Shown in pieces: positions 43,679 through 53,195 of a DNA stretch of 64,000 bases. Position 1 is the stretch's first letter, and each line of letters opens with the position of its first letter. Source of the stretch: Eutreptiella sp. 'Long Island Sound 2002' (taxonomy: Eukaryota > Euglenozoa > Euglenophyceae > Eutreptiales > Eutreptiaceae); assembly GCA_964036045.1 (NCBI GenBank), contig OZ038383.1:13346430-13410429 (forward strand). Reading direction: 5' to 3'. The notes below the pieces were generated by a model. The model was not told the origin of the DNA and searched no databases. It saw only the letters and a program-made list of their open reading frames with translations. Made by a program: the position numbers and the translations under genes.

Positions 43679-45637
43679 ATGGAAAACAGCCACCCTGGTC
43701 TTGATGAAGGACAGTTTTCTTTGTCCTTCAAGTGGACAGATTCCACAAGTCTCCGGTTGGCTCAAAAGGATCCTTTTGCGGCTGCTCTACTCTATGAAAT
43801 AGAGAGTAGTGTGGGTTTGAGCAGGGAGCAGTCGAGCAGTTCAGAGGGACTGCTGTTTTCTGCCAGTGACGTTGAAGAGTCGGATAACGAAGAAGAAACC
43901 GACAAACAAAAGAAAGCAAATCTAGACACGATTCTAGACTTTGTTCCTTGCTCACAACCAGATTCTGATGAGGGGACGAGTCATCATGACCATTCTCCTC
44001 TCAAAAATCTGGAAGATGCATCCGTAAATCGTAGTGGTCGACCGGTGCGGGCTGCCTCACTTGGGGTGGCTCAATACTTGGTGGCAGCCAAGGAGGCTGC
44101 CTCTTCCCGGGCTTGTGTTGAGGCCGGACCAAGGGGTTTGCGGACCAAGAGTCAAAAGAGGACGGTGAGTCAAACGGCAGTGCGCCGATCACAGGCCGAA
44201 TCATGCATGCCGGGATCTGGTGTCGTGCAAACTTCCACCCAACCTGCCCCTCCTCTCACCTCTCGTTCCTTGTTGTTGCCTCAATACGTTGCGGACTTTG
44301 AAAAGTTGCCGTTGAGGTATTTGCAAGGGAAAGATCGTAGGATGAGCAACGTTGATCGTGCCGTTGCGCGAATCTTGATTGGTCAAATCACGATTCATCA
44401 AGTGTTCCGGCATCACACCACTAAATCTGCGGTCCGGGCCAGAATGACAAGGTTGCGGAACGGCCTAAGCACCCCGGGCCGCAAACCATCCTTGCCGAAT
44501 AGTATTGAGAAAGCGTTGTTTGAGTATGTAGATGAGCACGTGAACGCCGGTATGGCTAGATATAGGGATGAGGTGTGGGAGCATGCTGAGACACTGGCGA
44601 GACGGGCCAAAGTGCCTTTCACGGCTTCTTGGTCATGGTGGCGCAGGTATGTGAAACGGTGGCCTAAGGTGGCCTACCGTATGAAAGAGGCCACCAAGCT
44701 TGAGCGGTTGCGTGCGGAGAATCCGGAGAGCGTCAAGCGTTGGTTCGAAAAATACGTAGACACCATAGGGAAATTGGGAATCACATCCAAGGACCAGGTT
44801 GCCATTATCGATGAAGCTGGTACCTTCATCGGTTATGGCAACCGTCGCAAGGTTGTGGGGACCAAGGGGAAGAAGGCCGGGCGGGGGGAGCGGGAGGAGC
44901 GGGAGTGGATCTCCGTGCTGGCTGGTGGTACGGCCGACGGGGTCCAACTGCCACCGTGCTACCTCCTCCGGGGGGGAAACGTGATGGGCAACCTGGGGGA
45001 ACATGGATATGCCATCCGGGTGCCCAAGGCATTCAACACGCACGACGGGTTTCGGGAGTATATGAAGAGTGTCTTGATTCCGTGCTTGCGCCCGACTGCA
45101 GCACGCCCTGTGCTTGTCCTTACGGACGGGCACCGGAGTCGTGTGGACTTGGAGGCAATCCGCTTTGCCCGAGAGCACCACATCCACCTGTTCCTTCTTC
45201 CTCCGCATACGACGCATTTCCTTTGCCCGTTGGACACCCATTGCTTCCGGCCCATGAAACAGGTGTTCGTAAAGGTGTTCGATGGGCATATGAATAGTTA
45301 TAAATCGGACATGGATCGATTCGTGAAGGAGTTTGGTGAGGTATACAACAAAGGGCTTACCGAGAATAACCTTAGGAACGGGTTTGCCGACCTGGGTCTT
45401 TGGCCCCCTGCATGGCCAAAGATTAGCGAAAAGCTGGATGGGTATCGCAACCGCGAGGCCATGCAGAAGGCCGAAGATGATGCACAGTCCGCGTCGTGGT
45501 GGAATGGGACCCCGACATGCCTGCGCCTGTACCTTCCTCTCCCAGCGCCTCTTCGCCCCGTGCCCCTGCCACCCCTGCTGTGTCCAATCGGAGCTCAAGC
45601 GCCAGCACCAGCGTTGGCGCATCGCCACCAGGTATGA
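43679..45637 (+). CDS. Pogo/CENP-B-type DDE transposase (DD35D)
   Basis: The ATG at 43679 gives 652 codons. An acidic Ser-rich N-terminus is followed by a helix-turn-helix DNA-binding region (around KSAVRARMTRLRNGLSTPGR) and a CENP-B-like second helical part (SWWRRYVKRWP). The DDE_1 catalytic core has IIDEAGTF (D378), LVLTDGHRS (D483) and PPHTTHFLCPLDTH (D519). The spacing D-35-D fits pogo-like enzymes. The triad is intact. The last ~50 residues, after DDAQSAS, are low-complexity and probably out of frame, because the sensible continuation is in the next frame (45496-46326). A small indel or recoding event near 45490 would join them. It cuts and pastes the element at TA sites. Confidence 0.92.
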   Translation: MENSHPGLDEGQFSLSFKWTDSTSLRLAQKDPFAAALLYEIESSVGLSREQSSSSEGLLFSASDVEESDNEEETDKQKKANLDTILDFVPCSQPDSDEGTSHHDHSPLKNLEDASVNRSGRPVRAASLGVAQYLVAAKEAASSRACVEAGPRGLRTKSQKRTVSQTAVRRSQAESCMPGSGVVQTSTQPAPPLTSRSLLLPQYVADFEKLPLRYLQGKDRRMSNVDRAVARILIGQITIHQVFRHHTTKSAVRARMTRLRNGLSTPGRKPSLPNSIEKALFEYVDEHVNAGMARYRDEVWEHAETLARRAKVPFTASWSWWRRYVKRWPKVAYRMKEATKLERLRAENPESVKRWFEKYVDTIGKLGITSKDQVAIIDEAGTFIGYGNRRKVVGTKGKKAGRGEREEREWISVLAGGTADGVQLPPCYLLRGGNVMGNLGEHGYAIRVPKAFNTHDGFREYMKSVLIPCLRPTAARPVLVLTDGHRSRVDLEAIRFAREHHIHLFLLPPHTTHFLCPLDTHCFRPMKQVFVKVFDGHMNSYKSDMDRFVKEFGEVYNKGLTENNLRNGFADLGLWPPAWPKISEKLDGYRNREAMQKAEDDAQSASWWNGTPTCLRLYLPLPAPLRPVPLPPLLCPIGAQAPAPALAHRHQV

Positions 45638-46326
45638 CGGCGGCGGGCACTCAGGTATCCCCGGGGTTGAAGGTGCGTCAGCGCCTGTGGAAGAAGAAAC
45701 CGGACGCCCCCGGGTACAAGAAGCCCCGCCGCCTGGACATCGTGCTGGTGCAAGGGGGAGAGCTGACCGGTGATGAGGTTGTGCAGGACCTGCAGGTAGA
45801 GGTGGATGAGAAAGAACAGAAAAAGGTAGACGCGGAGCGACGCAAGAGAGAGCGCGAGCAGAAACGGGACGAAAAGAGGAAAGAGGAGGAGGATAGGAAA
45901 CAGAAACAAGAGGAACGCAAACGGGCCGCAGAGGAAAAGAAACAAAAGGCAGCGGAGGACAAACAGCGACGCGACGCGGAACGTGCGGAGGCGAAGCGGA
46001 AGAAAGAGGAGGAGCGGGCTGCCACGCAGGCATCCCGACCCCGCCGCGGCACCAAGCGGAAGGCGCCCGAGCCCGACATGTGGGATGACGGCACCACGTG
46101 CCCCTGCGGCCAGGATGTGGGCACCGGCAAGACTGAGAATTGGGCCCAGTGTGATGCATGTGACTGCTGGATCCATGATGGTTGCTTTGGGCTCGATTGG
46201 GGGCGTGATGGCCCCTACATCGAGCAGAGCGACAGCCGCTGGCAATGCTCTTTGTGTGCGCCCAGGTCCGATGACGACTCGGATGGTGACTCCCAGCCCA
46301 ATATGGCTGGGAGTGACAGCGAGTAG
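45496..46326 (+). CDS. C-terminal transposon frame: charged coiled coil plus PHD finger
   Basis: Overlaps the end of the transposase frame by 142 bases, shifted by one base, and has no ATG at its start. It is therefore likely the transposase C-terminus. It contains a Ser/Pro linker, a basic patch, a long Glu/Lys/Arg coiled coil (about 45810-46020) and a basic nuclear-localisation-like RRGTKRKAPEP. It ends with a C4HC3 PHD finger: CPCG, CDACDCWIHDGC and WQCSLC. PHD fingers commonly read histone H3 tails. A transposase that carries one could choose target chromatin. An acidic tail ends the protein. Confidence 0.85.
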   Translation: MVEWDPDMPAPVPSSPSASSPRAPATPAVSNRSSSASTSVGASPPGMTAAGTQVSPGLKVRQRLWKKKPDAPGYKKPRRLDIVLVQGGELTGDEVVQDLQVEVDEKEQKKVDAERRKREREQKRDEKRKEEEDRKQKQEERKRAAEEKKQKAAEDKQRRDAERAEAKRKKEEERAATQASRPRRGTKRKAPEPDMWDDGTTCPCGQDVGTGKTENWAQCDACDCWIHDGCFGLDWGRDGPYIEQSDSRWQCSLCAPRSDDDSDGDSQPNMAGSDSE

Positions 46327-46927
46327 CGAGTCGTAGATTGGGGAGGGGGGTGGGGGTCACAAAGGGGTGGGTAGGGGGGCGGGGGACCAAAAAAAGGGGG
46401 TTGGGGGCACCATGGACACCGTTGGGATGACAAAAAGGCCTAGTGAGAGCATGAGCAATGCCCCCATGCGCCGAAGGTATACCCTCCCTCCTTTAGTGTA
46501 GCAGGCCCCATTTGTGGCAGCATGCAGATTTGAGCTACATCTACGTGCGCGCCTCATAGTTTGGGGTAGATATGTCCATTTCATGAAAAATTGGTGTATA
46601 TGAGTAGGGTGGATCGTCCTCTACAAGATGACCAACTTGGTTTTTGCGTGGTGAGCCAATAAACCCTCTCCCGAAGCGCGACCGTGACCGGTACTCAACA
46701 GAAATCAGCAAAAAACTGCAGCTGGGCAGTGAACTCTTGAGCAAAACCCTCTCCCTCCATGGGGTAAATCGTGTCAAAACAAAGCAACGAAGGCATTTCT
46801 GAGTAGCCTGGGTCAAGCCCTACGCGTACATATGTTTAGATTTTGCCAACTCATCGGTGACATCACTCACTAAGCTTGACCGTGACCCGCGCAGTTCTGG
46901 ACACGTCATTTGGCAACTGCTGGCTTA

Positions 46928-46941
46928 TCGGCAAATCACCC
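46928..46941 (-). repeat. Right terminal inverted repeat of the pogo-like element
   Basis: TCGGCAAATCACCC, exact complement of the left end at 43238-43251. Confidence 0.95.
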
Positions 46942-46974
46942 TAACCTCCGCAAGCGGTGCTGGGCTCACTCAGT

Positions 46975-47022
46975 CAAGTCAGTCACGATTTTTTGACTAA
47001 GTCAAGTCAAGTCACGAGTCAC
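46975..47022 (+). repeat. GTCAAGTCA short tandem motif
   Basis: AGTCAAGTCAGTCACG and AAGTCAAGTCAAGTCACGAG lie on either side of a T run, between the transposon and repeat copy 2. Confidence 0.7.
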
Positions 47023-47025
47023 ACC

Positions 47026-47546
47026 TACAACCTGTGAGCACCCGTAGGCCCTCACAGGGCTATGACTCTCGAGCCATCCCTTCAACCCGAGCACTGTTCT
47101 ACCCTACACAGACAAACAGTCAAAAATCGGAAAATTGTTAAAATCGTTATATCGTGCACGACGAAACGCACAAGGATGTAGCCCTTATTCAGGGCTATTA
47201 GAAAAGGTATAACACCGCGTATTCAATCAACTATAATGTCAGTACTCTGAGCAAAAAATGTGGCAAAATGCCAGTCGTCCACAGCCGGTCTCGAACCCGT
47301 GAGCTACATACTGGGTGCACTGCGGCAGCCATGATGTTATCCATTGGAGTACAGACGCTGGCCCGACAGTGGCATGTTACGCGCCCATAATAAGAGAATG
47401 TCCAAAGCGCCTGTGGTTTACTGTCTGCAGTCTGCAGTACTTCGCCGGCGATTTGTGTCATCAGGACTTTCCTGGAATTTTGTGTCATCAGGAATTTTTT
47501 CCACGACGATTTGTGTGAATAGAGTGGCAGCCTAACCTCCGAAGTT
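47026..47546 (+). repeat. ~530-bp dispersed repeat, copy 2 (empty transposon site)
   Basis: Direct copy of 42711-43237. It keeps the uninterrupted GCAGCCTAACCTCCG where copy 1 has the transposon. A tRNA-like module on the minus strand has CTCCAATGGATAACATC and GGGTTCGAGACC. Confidence 0.85.
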
Positions 47547-47712
47547 CCTTCTTCCTCTTATAATCAACGGCCGGAAGTACAACCATTAGGCGCCTTGTCT
47601 TCTGCATCTCAATCTTCACATCGTTCAACCTCTTCTCATACATCTCCAACTCAAGGTTTTTGATACTTGTTTCTTTCAACATCATGTTGCAACGGTCCTC
47701 CATTGCCTTCAA
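47488..47712 (-). CDS. Coiled-coil exon fragment abutting the repeat
   Basis: Reads METs at 47712 and 47703 and then helical charged sequence (NLELEMYEKRLNDVKIEMQK). The last ~19 codons run into the dispersed repeat, so the reading frame beyond about 47547 is chimeric. Such helices end many trihelix/NAM-associated or transposon-encoded proteins. It may be the last exon of the gene at 48330-48667. Confidence 0.4.
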   Translation of the reverse strand: MKAMEDRCNMMLKETSIKNLELEMYEKRLNDVKIEMQKTRRLMVVLPAVDYKRKKELRRLGCHSIHTNRRGKNS

Positions 47713-48329
47713 TGTTCAATGTTCACGTTATGTGTACATACATGCATGTTGTGCCATGACCGGTTTTAAGAGTACGATGAACACGGGTAAGACGAAAGGC
47801 GTATTTGCAATACATGGGACACACGATCTATTTTTTGTTCACACTTTGCAGCCAATGGTTTCAATGCACCACTGATGAGTTTTGCTCGTGCCTGCTTATT
47901 TGTGAACCATCCAAGTCTCCCAAAGACCTTTGCAACCTAAAAGAGGTTGAAAAGCAAGTGTCGGCACCTCAAAAGTGGAGCCGTACTTGGATCGGTAATA
48001 ATTGCCGGCGTCATTTTTGGGTCACCGGCAACCCAAAACACCAACGGGTGCACCGTACTTGACGAAACAACCCTAATCCCAAATGCCCTTTGATCCCTCA
48101 ACTTGTGGTGCCTTTAGTTTTGAAATCCATGAGGATCCACTTTTTGGCGGTATTAGTCAAACCTTGAAAACAAAGCGGCACAAGGCAACACTACAACCTT
48201 GCAAACACGCACAAGCAGTTTGTGGAGGCAACCAACACGGACATGTACCACGATTGCAACATGGTGACAATTGTTAGCCTCAATTGTAAATCAAAGATGT
48301 AATGACCACAATGCAAGTAATCACACCTT

Positions 48330-48667
48330 GAAAGTTTGGGTGTAGACCTCACTCGCAGTTGCCTTTTGAGCCTTGAGCGCGTCCTAGTTGCAACTTGTTG
48401 ACAAAGGCTTTCAAAGGTCTTCTTCTCAAACTTCTCTTGCTTGATTGTGCCCAACCATGCCTTGCCCCTAGTCTTGCAATCACCAAGGTAGCACCATTGT
48501 GGTGTCCTACCATCCTTCAAATGAGGAGGGGGTGGTTGCAATGGTAGCTCGGCCGGCGGCGAACGCCATAGCATCGACACTAGCAAGTCGCCATGGACCC
48601 AACACCACTTTTTTGGCATTAGCAGTGCGCCATCGGGATGCAAAGATCTGAGACATGGAATCGTCAT
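48330..48667 (-). CDS. Exon-like ORF, possibly a trihelix/Myb-like DNA-binding fragment
   Basis: Minus-strand frame with GRTPQWCYLGDCKTRGKAWL, KQEKFEKKTFESLCQQVATR and a basic end. The Trp/Lys spacing suggests a Myb/SANT-type helical domain but is not diagnostic. It could be a host transcription factor or a transposon protein. An upstream proline-rich part contains ELPLQPPPPH. Confidence 0.35.
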
Positions 48668-49589
48668 AGAATTAATAGTTCTAACATCCTATCAAAAAAA
48701 ATTCTTCCATCCTGGTGGCACCCTATGATTTTCCATTCGATTTTGCACTAAAACTGCCCCTTCCGCAGCCGCCGCCGGCCATTGTTAGCTGTCCCGTACC
48801 CGTCCATGGCTATTAGGTAGGAATCCACCCCTAATCCCCATTCCTACCTCCAAAAAGGGGGTTTCACCAAGGTGGGAGGCGGCCCCGGGCCGAAGCGCAC
48901 CGGCGCAATCTGCCGCAAGGTCCTCACAGCCCTTGTCCACCCCTACCACTACACACAGCGGCAGCAAACGCCGATTTGGCCCCAGCGCCTTGCCCTTCGC
49001 GATTTACACAAACAGCGCCATGGCCATGAAGATATGACTCTCCACATGCAATGTGTGCCGGTTGGTCTACCATGCATTGTGTTGAATTTTCATGAATGAA
49101 TAAAACGCTTGGTTTTGGGACGAAAGACACGTTCTTACACCTTCACTCCGCAGTCTATGGGCGTGTGCCAATTTTGTTGTTCCTTTGCATGTTTCCTTTG
49201 CAAGCCGGTGCTTTGTTTTTCCTTCCCACCCAAATTTTCATCTTAGACACATTTGGTCTTTTTGTTCTGTGAACTGCAAGATTATAAGACTATTGCAAGA
49301 CTTGTGTTGAAATCCTCCCCCATGTCGCACACTTTTCAATTGACATGCAAGCATATGTTTCCCAATCTTGAAACCAATTTACCTAAGACCCATTGCCTCT
49401 TTGGTTTTACATTTCTGCTGAGCAACGAAGGACCTCCATCACGTTGAGGGCGCTAATTAAGCTAATTAACATAATAGGTTCATCGACATGGCATGGGCCC
49501 ATTTAGGGATGGGACACAGGGCATGATTTGGGAGCGGCAAGAGACCGAACTAGCCGAGCCAAGGCAAGAACCCCCTGTCTCCTCCTCCC
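48668..49589. other. No gene recognised
   Basis: Mixed sequence with short ORFs on both strands. A GC-rich patch occupies 48760-48960. Nothing supports a gene. Confidence 0.45.
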
Positions 49590-49843
49590 CGTGTGTTCTT
49601 CTGTCGCGTTTCAGAGATAATATATATATAGTGTTCATGAACGTCCTTCAAGAGTTGCTCCCTGTGGTCCGGCGCGGTGTGATGTGTTTTCTGCAGTGCC
49701 TTTACGGCGTTCCCTTGAAGTGGGAACCTACAGAATTGACTGTGTCGTGGGGTGAGTGCTCTTGGCGAGTCCTCCCCCTGGGGTTTTCACTTACCTGGAA
49801 GCATACCATGCAGAGCTCGGGAGTGGACACTGTTGCGCATTGA
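49590..49843 (+). pseudogene. Reverse-transcriptase-like fragment 1 (RFRDNI motif)
   Basis: Contains SRFRDNIYIVF, then CLQCLYGVPLKWEPTE, and a short tail before a stop. The order, an R(Y/F)xD-type block followed by a hydrophobic helix and a (L/M)xW(E) motif, recurs in fragments 2 and 3. In ordinary RTs this block reads xxDD; here the second Asp is Asn. Upstream fingers/palm motifs are absent. A truncated copy of a mobile or domesticated RT-like gene. Confidence 0.45.
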
Positions 49844-50885
49844 TGCTTTCTGTGTGTGTGCGGTGCATGAGTTGAACGACATAATTCAGGTAAGCTTAGT
49901 GAAGAGACGAAAGGCGGACTAGGTAAGAGAAGGGGCGCCGACGGTCACAGCATAGAGCGACAGCCGGAGCCCACACGACGGGAATTGTGGTGCAGGTAGA
50001 CTATGCAGTGCAGCCTGTCAATGTATATTCTTCCCGCGAGCAGTTGTGGTGTCAGGGCCAGGGTGCTTTCCTTGAACGCTGTGTTTTTCTGCACCTTCTC
50101 TCGTACCAGTCTCATGATCATCTGAGGAGTCTTTTCACGTTTTGTGCTTGCCCCTGCAGCAAGGCAATGATGAGCGAGATGAAGGGGCAAAGGATCGGGA
50201 TTGTTGCTCATGCTTAAACATTTCCTCCAGTCCTTGCATGCTCTTTTATATGTTTTGGTTCCCATGGTGAAAAGGTTTCAAATTGAAAGGCATGTACTAC
50301 TTGTGACCCTACTCTGAAAAATGGTTTTTGCTCCCATGATAAAACCTTTGAGGTGAAATACATTTTTCTTCTTTTGAATCCTTGCATGAGATTTCTTTTC
50401 GTTCTCATGTTAAAAGTTAACAGGAGGCGAGTTTTCAGGATGATAATCGTTAGATGAATCTCGCGGTCCATCTAACATTTATCAGCCTAAAAACAGCTTG
50501 TCATTGTTAAATCGCAACAATTATTTTCCTAAAATCATGAAAGCACACAACACCACTCACAATGTTGTTGAAGCATTTGAACCACCTTTGCAACTTCATT
50601 TATAGCCACCATTGTCAACGGCAAGCATGAGCCCACTCAAAAGTAAAGGGCCGTGGTTCCGTTTCCTCAATCCACCTTGTGATACGGTGCAAGTAGGTAA
50701 ATAAGCTAGTTGTGGAATGGCTTTGGCTGATGCCTACAAACCCCCCCCTCTTTGTACCGAAAAATTAATTTTGTGCATGTGCAATTTTTCGTGGCCTTGA
50801 GAACCAAAATGTGTTCTTTAGATCCAAAAGGTAGGGATAAAGTGCAACTTTGTTAGGTGGTGTAATGTGTGGGGATTTGGTGTGA
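49844..50885. other. No gene recognised
   Basis: Mostly AT-rich, with an unsupported short ORF at 49987-50217. Confidence 0.45.
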
Positions 50886-51598
50886 TTGCAATTTTTCCAC
50901 GAAAGCCCTGCGAAAGCTTTGGTTGCCCAGGCCCCAAGACCACGGGGAAGACCACGACGAGGGCTACTTCGTTTTGCAGTGAATCGTATAGATCGCAAGC
51001 TCGATAGAATAGGATCAGGTAGTCCAGATTTGTACCATAACATCGACATTCACCAAGTGCTCCGCTACGTCTATTTTGACATATTCTGTAATGATGCCTT
51101 TGTGTTTTCAAACTGGGTTCTACGTCAAAAACGAGGCCTGGCGATTAGAGGACCCTGCTCCTCACAGCTGGCCAGTGCCAAATGCATGCTTAGTGAGCAC
51201 CTGTATTTTCCACTGTATTTACCCTTTGCACCAGCAGCCCCACACACCACACATCCCTGTCACCTACCTGCCACGCCGGGGCGATTCCGAGATAACATAA
51301 ATGGCATTATGTTTGCTGACACCCCAGTAGATTTGCTGCAGACCACGTTTGAAGGTATCTACAACCTGGACCTCCAGTGGGAGGGGGGGGTGACCACTGG
51401 ATCACCCTGCAGGGCGACATGACCATGGAGCCCCAAAACCCAGCCCACCACCCACCCCGTGTGCGCCTCCGCTTGGCAGACAAAAGCCTGAAACACACAG
51501 CCCCACACCAGTTTTTAATGCGCTACCCTGATGCCCACGCGCCAAAGGCCAAAGGAACGTCGAAATCCCTCGTGCCCACACTGGCAAAAAATTCATGA
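50886..51598 (+). pseudogene. Reverse-transcriptase-like fragment 2 (RFRDNI motif), longer copy
   Basis: The first frame (50886-51422) reads a basic RPRGRPRRGLLRF start, YFDIFCNDAFVFSNWVLRQK, then RGLAIRGPCSSQLASAKCM, which resembles RT motif B (G-P-S-x-x-L). GRFRDNI at the motif C position and YNLDLQWEGG follow. The frame then shifts near 51390. The second frame (51377-51598) continues with a basic region and SKSLVPTLAKNS before TGA, after which YYRDTKADAQKN follows in frame. One frameshift and one stop mark it as decayed. The catalytic second Asp of motif C is Asn, as in fragment 1. Confidence 0.5.
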
Positions 51599-51689
51599 TA
51601 TTACAGAGACACTAAGGCAGATGCACAAAAGAATGTCAACCTCATCACCGCCGACTTAGGAGCGGTTCCGGTCAGTGGGGGGGAGGGGG

Positions 51690-51690
<1 letters not shown>

Positions 51691-51724
<34 letters not shown>
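51691..51724 (+). repeat. 34-base G homopolymer
   Basis: Uninterrupted G run, preceded by further G-rich bases from 51676. Its length may be an assembly estimate. It is an obvious G-quadruplex former. Confidence 0.9.
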
Positions 51725-51727
51725 CTC

Positions 51728-51800
51728 CAGCCGCCCAGCCGCCCAGCCACCCAGCCACCCAGCCGCCTTGTCACCTAGCCACCCAACCGTCTAGCCATAT
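51728..51800 (+). repeat. CCRCCCAG 8-bp tandem repeat
   Basis: About nine units of CCGCCCAG/CCACCCAG with decay toward the right. Confidence 0.85.
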
Positions 51801-51930
51801 TGCGTTGGGCCTTGCACTTTTGCATTTTGCCTCTTTGCCTCTTTGCCTTTGCTCTCAAGATTCCATGATGATGATGTGTCTCTGCGGCAGGTATTGGTAC
51901 AATTTCCATGCACCTACGTTTGTCATGTTT

Positions 51931-51972
51931 GTGTAATTAGGTAATTAGGTAATTAGGTAATTAGGTAATTAG
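51931..51972 (+). repeat. TAATTAGG 8-bp tandem repeat
   Basis: Five perfect units of GTAATTAG, ending in TAGTTGCATT. Confidence 0.92.
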
Positions 51973-52091
51973 TTGCATTATGCATCGGGATGTGGTTATG
52001 GGATGTTTGGTCCAGTTGCACAATCACCAACACAACTGCCGTTGCAGTGTGTTGTAGCGTCCCCGTGTCCAACTAAGGTCGGCGAGCATGC

Positions 52092-52328
52092 ATGGAGCTG
52101 CCCCAGTGCATGTGTTTTTTAGATAGGAAAAAATGTGTGAACTTGTTGGCATCTTTGCACAACAAATTCACATGCGTCGACAGGACCGGGGATGTAGAAT
52201 GGCCGAGCCCCATGGCGCGTTGGGGTTTAAAGACGGGACGCGCCACCATTCGCAAACCAGCCTTACTGGCACTGTATGTACGGTATGGTATAGAGAGGCC
52301 AAAACATTTTTCCACGGTTGGTGCATAA
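52092..52328 (+). CDS. Exon-like ORF, unrecognised
   Basis: Reads NKFTCVDRTGDVEWPSPMAR and RKPALLALYVRYGIERPKHF, with a natural-looking composition, before a stop. It may be a downstream part of the RT-like gene family, given its position between fragments 2 and 3. There is no domain evidence. Confidence 0.3.
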   Translation: MELPQCMCFLDRKKCVNLLASLHNKFTCVDRTGDVEWPSPMARWGLKTGRATIRKPALLALYVRYGIERPKHFSTVGA

Positions 52329-52541
52329 TTAGGCGTTTGTTTCAATTAGGCGTTTGGTTTAATGAGTAGTGCATGCTGCATGCTAACAAGGTCTATTCCG
52401 TGCAATGTCAATTTTTGTGCCGTGTTATCCACCTTTTTCTTAATTTTTTCCACGTCATTTTGATTGGTCCCATTTTAGGTTTTTCTATCTAATGAGTGAT
52501 AATTTGTCATTTGCCCACGTACGTGCAAAAGTGGGTCTGCG

Positions 52542-52730
52542 GTGCTTGAGTGGGATGGAGGTAACATCCTTGTTCCTTATTGTTCGGTTGAAAAGGAAAT
52601 TATCCCCCATTCCATGGATGAGAGAGGGTACTATGTTGTTGATGTTGAGACGTATCAAGAGGTCACTGCTGATGACGAGGGCTCGGTGTATGGAGATGAA
52701 GAGGAGGAGGGCACTGTGGTAGAGGCATAG
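52542..52730 (+). CDS. Acidic C-terminal exon-like ORF
   Basis: Reads LVPYCSVEKEIIPHSMDERG then an acidic tail (GDEEEEGTVVEA) and stop. No family recognised. It could be the last exon of an unseen gene. Confidence 0.3.
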   Translation: MLEWDGGNILVPYCSVEKEIIPHSMDERGYYVVDVETYQEVTADDEGSVYGDEEEEGTVVEA

Positions 52731-53099
52731 CCATAGTCCCATATTTGCACCCTCTTTTGTCACGATATATATTTTTCACCCCAATTTCTCTATTTCACTT
52801 TCGCATGGTAGCCCGTTGTTTGGGGCTCCTCTTCACAACAATGCGATATGAGACATTGATGATTGTCTTTGCATTATGTCTTTGCCACATTGTGTATCTT
52901 CAGCTGCACTTGATATTGAGCATGGGAGGGAGGGTGGTCATTTCGCACTTCAAAAGAGGCCACACAACCTAGTAGCCCCAAATGCAGTAGCACATATAGC
53001 CACAAGTCAAAAGGGGTTGGCTTGCACCCCTAGGGACCCCAAGTGTGGCCGTTTTTTCTTCGTTTTCCTTGATTTTGGCCAAATTTCCCCCCCAGCCAT

Positions 53100-53195
53100 T
53101 TTTGGCCAGCCGTGGCCAGCCACGGGGGGGGAGGGGGGGAGGGGGGGGGGGGGGGAGGGGGGGTCCAACCCCCCCAGCCGCGGCTAGCCGCGGCT
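53100..53195 (+). repeat. G-run with flanking CCGCGGCTAGCCGCGG palindrome
   Basis: G-rich bases 53125-53163, bracketed on the left by TGGCCAGCC repeats and on the right by AGCCGCGGCTAGCCGCGGCT, a perfect palindrome at 53178-53193. Confidence 0.8.

Larger units (their letters stand above)
43238..46941 (+). mobile_element. Pogo-like Tc1/mariner-superfamily DNA transposon, 3704 bp
   Basis: The ends are perfect 14-bp inverted repeats, GGGTGATTTGCCGA at 43238-43251 and its complement at 46928-46941, flanked by TA on both sides (43236-43237, 46942-46943). The second copy of the host repeat reads GCAGCCTAACCTCCG across the same point, which is the unoccupied site. This fixes the boundaries and the TA duplication. 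Subterminal GGGTCACRGTC blocks occur near both ends and inside (about 43275, 43473, 46880) and may bind transposase. It encodes a CENP-B/pogo-type transposase and a PHD-finger frame. Confidence 0.92.

Noticed and set aside
44633-46390. 585-codon minus-strand ORF antisense to the transposase
   Set aside because: Shadow of the transposase coding strand. It has no domain and a composition typical of antisense frames.
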